From Tigriopus japonicus (Eukaryota > Arthropoda > Copepoda > Harpacticoida > Harpacticidae), in the NCBI GenBank assembly GCA_010645155.1, contig JAAGOF010000064.1:2572163-2636162 (forward strand): a stretch of DNA of 64,000 nucleotides, read 5' to 3'. The position numbers and the translations under genes were made by a program. Shown here piece by piece: positions 24,555 to 35,200 of the stretch (position 1 is the stretch's first letter; each line of letters starts with the position of its first letter). The notes under the pieces were generated by a model, which had not been told where the DNA came from, made no database searches, and saw nothing but the letters and a program-made list of their open reading frames with translations.

Positions 24555-25841
24555 CTATTTACTCGGAGAGAACAAATTTGCAATTCGATCCTCCTCCGAA
24601 ATAAATTCTCCCCGCCATTGCTTGGCCGTGGTGGGTGAGGATCGGTCAATCAGAAGCCTCGGTCGATCGATGTTGCTGTAACGAAGAGATTCGTCAAAAA
24701 TGTCCGAGGTGATATCAGCAGAGTTGGGTCGTACTTGGGCCATTTCGAGGGCCAAGGCCATGTGAGGGCTGCTCTCGTCCATAAAGTCAATGATGGTGTG
24801 TTGCGAGGGCGAATTTGACGGGTGGATCACATTAGAAGGACTGTTTGATACCGATGACAAAGGCCGAATACCAGCCCCTCCCCGAGAACTGACCAAGGCT
24901 GCTTTATCACCGTAGAGATTGGCCTCCACTACATCCGAAACATCTTGATAATCCTCCTCCTGACCCCAACCGTAGGGAATCAGGGCTGAAAAGAGAGCAT
25001 GCAATCAGAGCACTGACCTGCTTTGTAGTACTTCCAGTTGGATCAGCTTTCATTGGGCTCCTAAAGTGTGCCTGTTGTTTATGAAAGATTCAAGGTTACC
25101 TGGGTCCATCCAATGTTTCACTTGATGGAGGTTCTTGGCTCGGTCAATTTCCGGGTCTTTGACTCGTTTCATGTTTTTGATCAATCGACTGCAGATCTCG
25201 ATGGAACACAACATAAGGATCACTCCAAAAATGATGATTCCAACCCCAAGGAAAAGCAATGGTGAAACCAACTTTTGGGCTGTAAAGTAAACTTTCATTA
25301 CAATTCATTCCTTGTTCACCAAAGAGCTTCATTAATATTTCAATGAGTGTTCCTATTCTTGCTTAGTACCATTTAAAAATAGCTTTGTAGGCCAAATTTC
25401 ATGGTTAGGCGCTAATAAATCAAGGCCAATATTGATGGCTTTGTCATTGACGTCAGTGTTTGTTCCTTAAAAGTGAAACTTACCCGCGTTGTTATCCTTC
25501 AAGTAGACCCAGGTTAAGATAAGAGCCACTCCACCCAAAAGGGCCAAAAGGCCAAAGAGGATCAAACATTTGATGAGCTTCCGATCCATGATCCGCTTCT
25601 TCCGGGCGTTTAGGATCCGACGATCTTGTCTGCGAAAAGGCACATCTTCGATGGATTTGGGCACCTTTGGGGCTAGCTTATCGAACTTTTTGCCCTTCTT
25701 CATTTGGTCATGGTACTTGGGCTTGGTGGCCAACCCGCCCATGACGGTCTTGACCGGGCTGCCTCGGCCTTCATTCTCTCGCTCTTGATCGGCGTTGCGT
25801 TTCTGAAATCTGGACCGAGCCAGAGCTTGGATCATACTCAT
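24555..25841 (-). CDS. Two-transmembrane protein with long cytoplasmic tails, family uncertain
   Basis: Three exons on the minus strand (25841-25484, 25279-25100, 24985-24555), all with GT-AG borders, give 322 residues. Residues 1-88 are basic and end in a Lys/Arg cluster (ARKKRIMDRK). TM1 is about 89-113 (LIKCLILFGLLALLGGVALI). A short loop of about ten residues contains the first splice junction. TM2 is about 124-149 (VSPLLFLGVGIIIFGVILML). The remaining 170 residues are Ser-rich and acidic. The layout (basic N-terminus, two close helices, long C-tail, second helix opening with a small-residue 'P-L-x-x-G-x-G-I' pattern) recalls the vertebrate TMEM200 family, but this is only architectural resemblance. 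The start ATG at 25841 has an AAAATGA context and heads the only long frame. Confidence 0.75.
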
Positions 25842-25990
25842 TTTGATTTGCGATTACTTGACGACCAACCACCAACTTTCGATAAAAACACAGGAACTAC
25901 GGACTACAAACTGTCTGCTAACACTACAAAAGGCAGTTCACCGTGTGAACGACGGCAAACCCCTTGACCAGTCTTTGAGCCGAGAATTGG

Positions 25991-26290
25991 CTATTTCTTC
26001 AACTCCGGATTGGAGTTCTTCTTCTTGAGTTCTCGGTAAGCTGCGGCTTGAGAACGGCTTTTGGGTTTGTCCGGAAGAGTCTCGTTCTCGTTCTTGCAAA
26101 CGTCGTAGAAGCTCCCAGTGTTGCTCTTGGCCAGATCGTCCTCTTCTTGAGCACTTGCGGCCTCCTGTTTGGCCAATTCACGGGCAATCTCACGTTGAAG
26201 TTTGCGGTCATATGCGTCACGTTCGGTTTTGCGGCTCTGAGAGGCGTTAGTGTCGCGCTCGCGTTGTCTGGTGATCCCCATAGCAAACAT
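25991..26290 (-). CDS. Small charged protein (99 aa), upstream of and co-oriented with the two-TM gene
   Basis: A complete frame, MFAMGITRQRERD to PELKK and stop, rich in Arg, Lys, Glu and Gln, predicted to be helical (KLQREIARELAKQEAASAQE) and without signal peptide or TM segment. A pyrimidine-rich AG (26306-26307, minus strand) lies 15 nt before the ATG, suggesting a 5' splice event. Its stop is only 149 bp from the start of the two-TM gene, and no AATAAA lies between. It could be a separate gene, the first cistron of a two-cistron unit, or a long upstream ORF. No family recognised. Confidence 0.5.
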   Translation of the reverse strand: MFAMGITRQRERDTNASQSRKTERDAYDRKLQREIARELAKQEAASAQEEDDLAKSNTGSFYDVCKNENETLPDKPKSRSQAAAYRELKKKNSNPELKK

Positions 26291-29270
26291 GTTGGAATTT
26301 GAAAACTGGAAGAAAGTCCTTGTGACAAATCACATGGTGTTGATCAATTTGCGGGCCAGAGTCAACTGAACCCTTTTGTATATGTCCAATTCCTACTAGA
26401 GCTACAAGCTGGCAAAAGATTCGTGTGAATTTCTTGGCTAAAATTACGGATTTGGATTCCCAGGTCCCACCCCCTTTTTAGGCTCTCAGCTTGGGTAGAA
26501 TATTGATTGGGCTCTCAATTGCTCAGTTATTGAAGACATTTTCCTTATGATATTCTGGTCAACTACTTACCCAGGTTTTTTGGGAGGTCTGGAGAGTTGA
26601 AAGGATGTGGAACAAGTGATGGTGAATTCATGGATCTCACTCGCATTTTAATAGACAACTGGGCCTCCAATTGTTTGTGTCCAAAGCTCGTCAATCGATC
26701 CAAAGTTGAGCAATGATCTCCAGCACATGGCTTTCTAATTGTCGCTGTGGAGAATATATCTTTCTGAGTCTTCACACTAATCACTCAATGACCTGTTCCA
26801 CCTTCGGGCAAAAGAAATGGGCAAGTCAAGATAACCATGGATGCCACACGCACTCTTTTTTTCTGCGGCTTCCTCTTCAGGCCTTTGTTGTGAGGCCTCA
26901 GATCTGCATTACAACCAGAACCGACTAACCCCACTCATGTCCTCAGCGTTGGATCGTGGTTGGCCGCCTCTCGCACCACTGAGGGCCTGGAAATCAATAT
27001 TTCAATAGCCGCGGACACACGTGTAGAAGGCACTTTATTTACAGTCTTACCTGGCAGTTAGTATTTTGAAACCAAGGCACTTGCTTTTTCTTTTGGGGGA
27101 AGTTGCTTTTGCTATAGTAACGGATATTGGGGCCCAACAAAAAAAGGCCGCAAGACCCACTGGAGTAAGAAGGAACAGCGCACTTTGAAATCTCACACTC
27201 GACACAAAGGACCGGCTTTCTGTAAAGGGACCCAAAATCTACCCCCTAGAGATTGGTTAAAATTCATGGAACTACTAAACAAAAAAGAGTTTTTAGGGGC
27301 TTGACTTGACCTTGAGTAGCATAAATTGGCAAGCTGATCTTTCTTTAGTGTGTTTTTAATATAACTAGTAGGGATTTTTTTCAATCGAGGTGCATTAGCT
27401 GGAGAGCACAATTGGCACAATTGGTGCATCGTACGCGTAGTCTAAGGTTACAATAACGCCATTACTTATTACTTTTGCAATGCGGTTCTGCCAAAGGCAA
27501 CTTTCGACCATGCAGTTAAAAGAAACTTGAGGTACACTTGTTTTTTTGGAATATAATAAATACCAACTAATTCATTTGATGGCACGTTTACGAGAATACA
27601 TCTGGCTCATTTCCACTGGGTCCCTGTCAGCTATTACCCTTTCTGTAAGCGTGAAATAGGGGCATGAACTAGTTCAAACTTGATAATGTAGTTTGAACCG
27701 ACACGATCTGTTACAAGTCAAAATAAAGGCATGTAGTTTGTTCATTTGATTAATGGTCTTCGAGTGTCGTTCGTGGTGCTCAGCGAGAGACTGTCCGTCG
27801 ATGATCCTCGCAGAGCCAAAGCATTTTGCTTTTTTATAAATGATGAAAAAGCAAGACGTCGCTGATAGCTGGCGAAAGAAACGGAAAGATGGACACCTAT
27901 GTTTCTGGATGTATAAAGACACATCCTTATTTTGCGCCCATAAAAATTCAGGGTCTCCTTGATTGGACCAAAAATACTTTTGGGTTACATAAATCTTGCG
28001 GTTTGATATTTTGCAACCTGAAACAGATTGTTCATTGTGATAAACCAAGTGCCTTTTTTTGAAAAATGCAGCTTATGTTCTCAGACTTTTCTTGAGCATG
28101 GTTAGTTTTAGTAACTCGTACTTTTTGTCTGCGCATTTCTACATAGATGCTTACAATATTGACTTTAAAACGTACAAATGTAACGGAAATATTCAACCAG
28201 ACCTTAGATGAACTATCTACTAAGCAAAAGATAACATTCAGGTAGTATAATTTTAAGAGCCTAAGAGTGTTAAACAGACATAAAAAGGGGTGGAAGTTAA
28301 CAGTATGCTTGAAACATGCAACAAACGCAAAACATATGACTTTTTTTTACTATATTTCCACTATACTTCCAATACTCTCAACCACTGACTTTTAGTCTTG
28401 GTAACATTATAAATGAACCATAACCATGAAAAATACTCTATAAAACAGGACACTGAAAAAGGACATAAACACACTGAAAATCATTAGCAGAAGTATGCTT
28501 ACAGATTACGTTTTCTTACACTAAGCATATAACCTACAGTTTTTCATAATTAATAGAATCTAAAACATGAAGATGTGTTCCTGCAATCAATCAAACTTTG
28601 CAGTAACCTGTCATATGATATAACCTATCATATGTCAGTATGAACCTATGTTTTCAATCCCCTTTCCCAGCTTTTTCTTTTGACTTGGTGACTACTTACA
28701 ATTTTTAAAGTTTTGAACGATATTGCGAAATATTCAAAAACAAAAATCAACATGAAGTAGGAATTTTCTGATTTTTTACAAACAAGTTTTTTCATCAATT
28801 CTGACTGACTGCAGTGATGACAAGACCAACTATTGGGGTCAATTACAGAAAGCAAATGATCACCTCATTTCATTCATTTATCAAAAATGTGTACATTTCA
28901 GGAAAACCAATTCAAGAGAAAACCTATGATGTCAAACACCAATTGAGAGTAGGTTTTGCGTTCTTTACCCAAGCAATTGATTGGTTCTATATTTCACAAT
29001 CAAGAAATTTATTTCTCCATAATCATATAGTCTAGCTACTACTGTAAGTGACACTAATGTCCAAGAATGTCAAAAGAACAGCTCTTAGTGGTCCTTCAGG
29101 GAAACGCTGACAAAGGGGAACGAACTGATGTCCATGTTTCACCTTGTTCAAAAATTGGATGGGGATGGTCACTTACAGGATGTTAAGTATTTAGATTTGT
29201 TCAAAAGGAAGAAAGCAAAATATGCAATAAGTTTCAATTAACCCTACAAAAAATGTCAAGTTATACGTTT

Positions 29271-29512
29271 TGATCGGCGTGGTCAAATTGAAACATGGTT
29301 GCCAGCTCGTAGAGGGAGTAATAATGCCACCCTTTCGCAAAATTTCAGGATTTTTCCGTCATGTATTTATTTCTTTGTTGTGGCATTATGTTATCAAAAT
29401 CGCATATTTAGGAGAAATTTTATTGTGAAGAAGATGTTTAACGTTTTCCCAAACCTTTGCGAATAAACATCTGTGAACTAAGTTTCAATTTGACCACAAG
29501 AGACGCTGATCA
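29271..29512. repeat. Small terminal-inverted-repeat element (MITE-like)
   Basis: GTGGTCAAATTGAAAC (29279-29294) recurs perfectly inverted at 29481-29496. Outside it, TGATCGGC on the left corresponds to TGATCAGCGTCTCTT on the right, so the right terminus carries a few extra bases. The interior is AT-rich with no ORF. No clear target duplication was seen. Confidence 0.55.
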
Positions 29513-29914
29513 CGGTGTGTAAGCTGACATCTTTTGTAGGGGTTGTTCATGTACTTGAAATGAAGTGATTATGTTTTCTTAGATATTTGCCGAAAATTAC
29601 TGAATGACCACGGAGCCTCTAATCTCCGTTGCCACCTTTGAATATCTGCGCATTCCATTGAAACTAAAAACCATGAGCACCCCAACAAAATAAGACAATA
29701 GATGGTTGCCAGGTTTTCTTAACACCATCTTGTAACAGCAAAAAAACTGGTAGGTTAAAACTTATCAATTTTATTCTGGAAGAGTGTTGTTATTGTTTTG
29801 TTGGTTCTTTTTTTTTTTAATTATCCAAACTCAAGTAAAAATTGGTGATTATCAATTCCTAACGTAGAGCGGGAAATTTAGGGCCAGGAATTAAAACATA
29901 TATGACATCGCACA

Positions 29915-29960
29915 ACTTACAAAAAATTACAAAAAAACTTACAAAACTTACAAAAAAAGA
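29915..29960 (+). repeat. Low-complexity ACTTACAAAA repeat
   Basis: Four irregular copies of ACTTACAAAA or ATTACAAAA. Simple sequence. Confidence 0.6.
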
Positions 29961-30964
29961 CAATCCTGTTGGATCTGTTGAGATGTAGAAAATTGTCACC
30001 TTGAAAAAAGATCAATACATGTTGATGGTCAAAAATTAGCTTGATGGAACAAGCATTTTTGGAACATAAGATATTCGACGTAGGAATGGAATCATCTCTT
30101 TTTGTTCAACTTAGCTCTCAGATTTGAATCCCTTAATGAACAACATATGATATATTTTCAAGTAGATATCTCTTTGATCCGCCGGCCACATTTATCAATC
30201 AAAAGTTGCTCGGTTTCATAGAAGCTAAATATCACAATTAAAGAAAGTTGGACCATGGTGAATAATTCATGTGTTTCGAGCCATTGAAGCAAAACTGCCA
30301 ATTATCGAGGGCAGAGATTTTTAATGAATTTGTGACGAGCCCTGAATATGAAAAGATCTAAGAAACCTCCCCACAAGAAAAATATCATTATTGGATCATC
30401 AGTTTTTGTTTTGAAAACACTTTGAAACAGAATCGTTTGGTTAGCATGCTCGTTCTTTCTATTGCTATACAACTACCCATTCTAGCGTCTAAAGGTCCAG
30501 ATGGATCACGTTCCCTCTGAGGATCCAAATTGCTTACGAATAAAAGATCAAACTAGTATGAGACGACGGCCGACGACCTTATCAAATCACAAGAAAAGAC
30601 CAATTTGTTATGACGCCCAATGGACTTGATCGTTGGATTATGAAGTTTTCTTGGTCACGAATGGTTGTGTGGCTTTAGTTGGGTCAATCATATCCTGCCT
30701 GATCCATTGTCTTGAACGAATGTCTAATCATGACTCGTGTTTGCTACCAAAGACACTAATCTCGTTATTCACCAAATTATAATTCAAGGCTGTTCCTTCT
30801 TACGAATGTCACGCGACTTTGTGGCTAATCTGTCAGATATTCAATGAACTTGTTGTCAGTGGAGCCTTGAAGTAATGAAAAAACTGAGTACGCTTGTATG
30901 TTACGGATATGAAATCGAAATTTGTTCATTAGCTTGCTTCAAAGTAGCCATTAGCTATTCAATC

Positions 30965-32299
30965 CTAGTTATGGCTCTGATGAGTTTTGGCGTTGGCCAT
31001 CTCAAAATTCTTCTTTTCCAAAGTCCAAACATAATCAGTGCCTCGATCTGATTGTCCAATGACACGATATCCAAGTCCACCCATAATATTCAATACTTTG
31101 ATCGGGTCCATCTTGATTTGGGTCTTTTCGTGGGTCACCTGATTGACTCGGCCGTAATGGCGGTGGAGGGCTGTCTCCACATCGTATGGTAGCTCGCCCA
31201 AAATTGTAGTGTGACCATTGCCTTCAACGGTAGGGTTGACCTCATCCGACACCATGAGTAGATATCCGGCAAAGAAGTCGTATGGGATCCCGGGATGGAC
31301 ATGTCTGGCAGGATCCACCAGATCAAGAAGTTTTGAATGAATCACATCAGCTTGGTAGCCTTCATCCACGCGTCCGTTGCGTTCATAGGATCCTCTGTCT
31401 TGGGGAATGCTACCTGGGCGCAAATAACCATTGGAATCCTCGAAATCGTTTCGTCGATTGGCACCTGGTCTCATATAGCGCGATTTCTGTTCTTCATCGT
31501 AATTGGAAGGAATAGAGTTGAGTGGACTAGCCATGGCATCTCTTTTCTGAAGGGAGATCTCCTTCTTGGCGAAAAGGAAGTCGTCAAAATGAGCCAGACA
31601 TTCAATGGTCAGATAGTTGTTCTTAAAAAGGTGCTCGGGAAGTCGTTCGATTCGACCCATGAGATTGACCTCTTTTTGGTCTGGAACGACTCCCTCTTGA
31701 ATGGTCCCGGTATAAATCTCGGTCAAATTCCTCCCATCGACCATTATCGATAACTTGGGGGGTGGGCTGGCTCCCTGAGAAACGCAAGAGACCACAACTT
31801 CCTCGTCCGGAATGGCTTGATTCTGAAGGGCTGGATCAGCCTTTAGAACAAGTTGATGTTCGCCATTGTCGACAGCCTTGATAATAGAATTTCCTAGTTT
31901 CTTGTCGTGTCGGAGCTTGCCGTAGCCGTTGTCCCGGATGACTTCCACTTCGCATCCCAAGGTCATGTTTTCGCTTCGAAAATCAGTCAAGGTGATGGTC
32001 AATTCAGAATCGGTCACCGAGTGCTCGTCCACGGACACAAATGGAAAGTTTGAGCCCTCCTTAACGCCCGTGCTCACGGCATAGCCAAAGATTTTGGTCC
32101 TGAATCCTGAGTAACCTAAGAACCAGTTGATTTCACGGACCGATTCCGTTCTATATTTGACAAAGTTGCAGGTTAATCGAGCTGGTTTACCCACAATAAG
32201 TACGTCTGTGTCCACAGTCACCGGTTCGTGGGCGAAGCGTAGCCCAAAAATTGTCGGGTTAAGACTTAAGAGAAACGAGAAAATTATCAGTGCTTTCAT
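30965..32299 (-). CDS. Secreted two-Ig protein with C-terminal GFRP-like domain
   Basis: An uninterrupted 444-codon frame. Residues 1-19 form a signal peptide (MKALIIFSFLLSLNPTIFG). Ig-like domain 1 spans about 25-143, with C44 and C116 and the expected W59 (INWF). Ig-like domain 2 spans about 147-250, with C172 and C234. The pair resembles arthropod Beat/Side-type receptors or ligands. Residues 251-340 are a polar linker with SRYMRPG and GYLRPG repeats. Residues 345-430 match the GTP cyclohydrolase I feedback regulatory protein family over its length: AGYLLMV, VNPTVEG, then DPIKVLNIMGGLGYRV and DYVWTLEKK, corresponding to YLL, VGPTMVG, DPP..VL, RGFRV and VWCLHK of GFRP. No TM segment is seen. 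A strong acceptor (AG at 32317-32318, minus strand) lies 17 nt before the ATG, implying a 5' UTR intron or trans-splicing. GFRP is known as a cytosolic pentamer that controls GTP cyclohydrolase I in response to tetrahydrobiopterin and phenylalanine; in a secreted protein that role is unlikely. Confidence 0.85.
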   Translation of the reverse strand: MKALIIFSFLLSLNPTIFGLRFAHEPVTVDTDVLIVGKPARLTCNFVKYRTESVREINWFLGYSGFRTKIFGYAVSTGVKEGSNFPFVSVDEHSVTDSELTITLTDFRSENMTLGCEVEVIRDNGYGKLRHDKKLGNSIIKAVDNGEHQLVLKADPALQNQAIPDEEVVVSCVSQGASPPPKLSIMVDGRNLTEIYTGTIQEGVVPDQKEVNLMGRIERLPEHLFKNNYLTIECLAHFDDFLFAKKEISLQKRDAMASPLNSIPSNYDEEQKSRYMRPGANRRNDFEDSNGYLRPGSIPQDRGSYERNGRVDEGYQADVIHSKLLDLVDPARHVHPGIPYDFFAGYLLMVSDEVNPTVEGNGHTTILGELPYDVETALHRHYGRVNQVTHEKTQIKMDPIKVLNIMGGLGYRVIGQSDRGTDYVWTLEKKNFEMANAKTHQSHN

Positions 32300-35200
32300 G
32301 ATGAGTTGATTTGAGACTGAACAAAGAAGGCTTGGGCAAAATTGGCTCGAGATTATTAAAAAAAAGAACCTCGTTTCAGTTCGACATCCGTCCCATCATG
32401 TGGCTTTCTTGCCCAGAACCCGAAAATCCCACTTCCAGCTTTTTCCCCTCATTTCCTCTCCTTATCTTTTGGCGGCTAGTGTGCTTGACTTGAAATCAGG
32501 CAAGACAAATCACTTGTGGAAACGCTTGGCACAGACTGTTCTGCATGAGCGTGAGAGGCTTGTTTAATTTTGCAAAAGGAAGTCAGATTTGAGACTCTCG
32601 ATGCAAGTTTATGCATTCGTAGAAGGAAACAGGAAAGTCAAAAGAAAATCATCTTTTTTTCACTTAATAAATTTATGGACTATTTCACTGCATTCATTTC
32701 CCTTATATACTGAGAGCATTGAAAACGCTCTCAACGAGTAAAAATGTGCCTATTCCATTGAAGATTTATTTCTGAAAATACAAGTCATGTTGAATGTCTC
32801 TAGATTCAATGAGGGTAGGTTTGCATATACAAATATTCATTAATACTGGCAAAGTCAAAAAAATATCATTTTACATTATTCTTAAATTGAGAATTCTTTT
32901 AAAAACAAGGGACTTCATTTGCTAAATGTTAATGCTGGACACAAAGAAATAACATTTTTATAGGGACAGCCTGTGGAACATCGGTACTCCTGCAGTTCTA
33001 AGAAGTGAAAGCCATGGCATTATCTGATTTCAACGTTGAAACGCACATCTTGAGCGTCGGACTTAGAAATCGCTTGGGAACATCTTCACACAGACCTCCC
33101 CAAGATATTGTTCCTTTACCTTGGGGAACGCCTTGCTACTGTAAACTGAAATGAAGTCAGGGCTATTCAGTCAATAAACCCAGATCAAATCCAAGGTTAG
33201 GAGTGACATGCAAATATCAATGCCAAGATTGATTTGTATGATTTTTTTTTTCCTGTGATTTAGAGCAAGAGCCAAAGCGAGAGAAAAACAAATCGTAACG
33301 ATTGAGTGAGAAATAATTTGTGAAAACGTTGAGTATATTGCGCAACAGTTAATTCGAGGTTATAAACAAAATTGAACTGAAACTGAAAGGGTTCAAAAAA
33401 TATGTCTCAAATGTTTGCAGGTGCCAATCAAAAAATTGCGACCTTAATCTGGACTAGAGTAGCCTGAGTATTTGAAAAGTGTGTTTTCAAAGACAATACT
33501 AAATGACAGCGATAAAATATCATTGCTATTATATGAAAAGTTCCATTCAGTTTAAAGCTGCTTCTGTTTTGTGTATCATTTCCTAGCCTTACAATTCATT
33601 TCACTTTATTCTCTTGTGTTTTATATGGAAGTATTTGAATACTAAAATGTATTTTTAGATCATGACAAGGGTGCAAATTTTTGACAAAAAAGAAATCGTT
33701 TTAAGAGATTTGTTTGAATTCGGTTAATATGGTCACCAAAAGAAATTCTATAATATTATTTAAAACATGCTCAAAACTAAAAATTTGAATGTTAACTTGG
33801 ACTGAAGTCCTAGATGTACAAAAATCAGTTTTGCTCCAAAATATTCCGGAAATCTATTTCGCGGACCTATTTTCAAGGGTCTTTTTGTAAAGCCTTCTCG
33901 AGGGACGTAACAGCAGGGTCGTTAACATGAATTTAGATAAACGACTGGGTAGATTTCGACAACGTTTTAGGTAGACACATCCATAGTACTACTTGGGAAT
34001 TGAGTAAAAGAAAAGGCTCAAAACAAAAATTGTCTTTAGGCATGGTTTAAGTAACCTTATTTTGTTTTTTTGGCCTGTGGCCTAATTGTCAGAAATCAAA
34101 TATATACTCAGTATTGCATTCACACGTCAAAACTGGGCTCAAAGGTTTTTTGGAATAAAAAATGACTTCTCCAATTCAAATAAACATTGTGCACACCCAC
34201 AGGATCATTGAGATTGCCGATCAGAAACATTTGAACGATGGGATGGCTAGGCGAGACTTAAACCCTTTGACCCTAGCACCCATAATCCAAGAATATGACA
34301 ATTGACCAAATATAAAAATATCAGCAAGTAGAAAGTAAACCGCTTTTCGGGGCACGAACTCAAGGCTTTATTTTGAAGAATCGACTCCTCTAAGAATTTT
34401 GAATATGTTTCTTCTGATTTCAGGACTAGCGTTTTTCTATTTGTGAAACTTTTCCACATGTTCGGAACAAGACGGTTAAAGGTAAAGTGTTTTGAGGCTT
34501 TTACATGTACCTTTTTGTCAATGTAGAGAGAGGGCTACGTTTCATCAAGCACGTGATTGACAACTAGAGGAGCCGAAAATGATTAATCAGTTCTGGAGGC
34601 TTTCAAAATTCGGGCGTTTTCAGGAAAAAAGCATGAAAAGCCACTTTTCGGAGTATTTTTTATTGTATCTTAAAATTGCAATCAAAGCCCATTGTTACTT
34701 GGCATGACCCTGCGCAATTTTAAGGTTAGCAGTTGTAGGTTATGGCCATGCGTTAGAAGAAGTATTTTTGTATTGTACGTTTCTTTGTCTTTGCGCCACC
34801 ATGGAATAACTCGATAAAAACGTGTTAGTACATCTTCCTTCCACTTCTCATTAAAGTTTTTATGATGCAAAATTGCTCCCACAGTTTCCACAGATTCCTT
34901 CAGAATATTAGGGTAATTTGAATATACTTGGAACTTTTTGTGTAGTATAAAAGTACTTCAGTTCAAAATACTTAACTTTGTTTCTTAGGAAATTTTCGCC
35001 AATCTAGTTTTCATCAATATTTGATGGTTTCAAAAAAAGTTGCTCAATCTTTAAATCATGTTGTGTATGACATTTGTATGAGTAAGTGAGTGAGTAGCGG
35101 AAAACTATCCAGAAATCATTGATTTACGATTAATACACGAGGAGATTGAGCACTTTGACCTATTTGATCGGACTGATGGTTTTAAGAATTTTCGATCATT

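Larger units (their letters stand above)
26291..30964. other. Intergenic, no gene recognised
   Basis: Frames are short and without domain signatures, including the 124-codon minus frame at 27674-28048. It holds a small TIR element at 29271-29512 and an (ACTTACAAAA)n tract near 29915-29960. Any 5' untranslated exons of the minus-strand genes to the left would lie here but cannot be placed. Confidence 0.45.

Noticed and set aside
27674..28048. 124-codon minus-strand ORF
   Set aside because: No domain, no splice support and no composition shift relative to its AT-rich surroundings.
31337..31753. 138-codon plus-strand ORF
   Set aside because: Antisense shadow of the Ig-GFRP gene.
34247..34891. 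Pair of minus-strand ORFs that looked like retrotransposon protein
   Set aside because: No reverse transcriptase, integrase or gag motif could be identified; one overlaps a SINE remnant.
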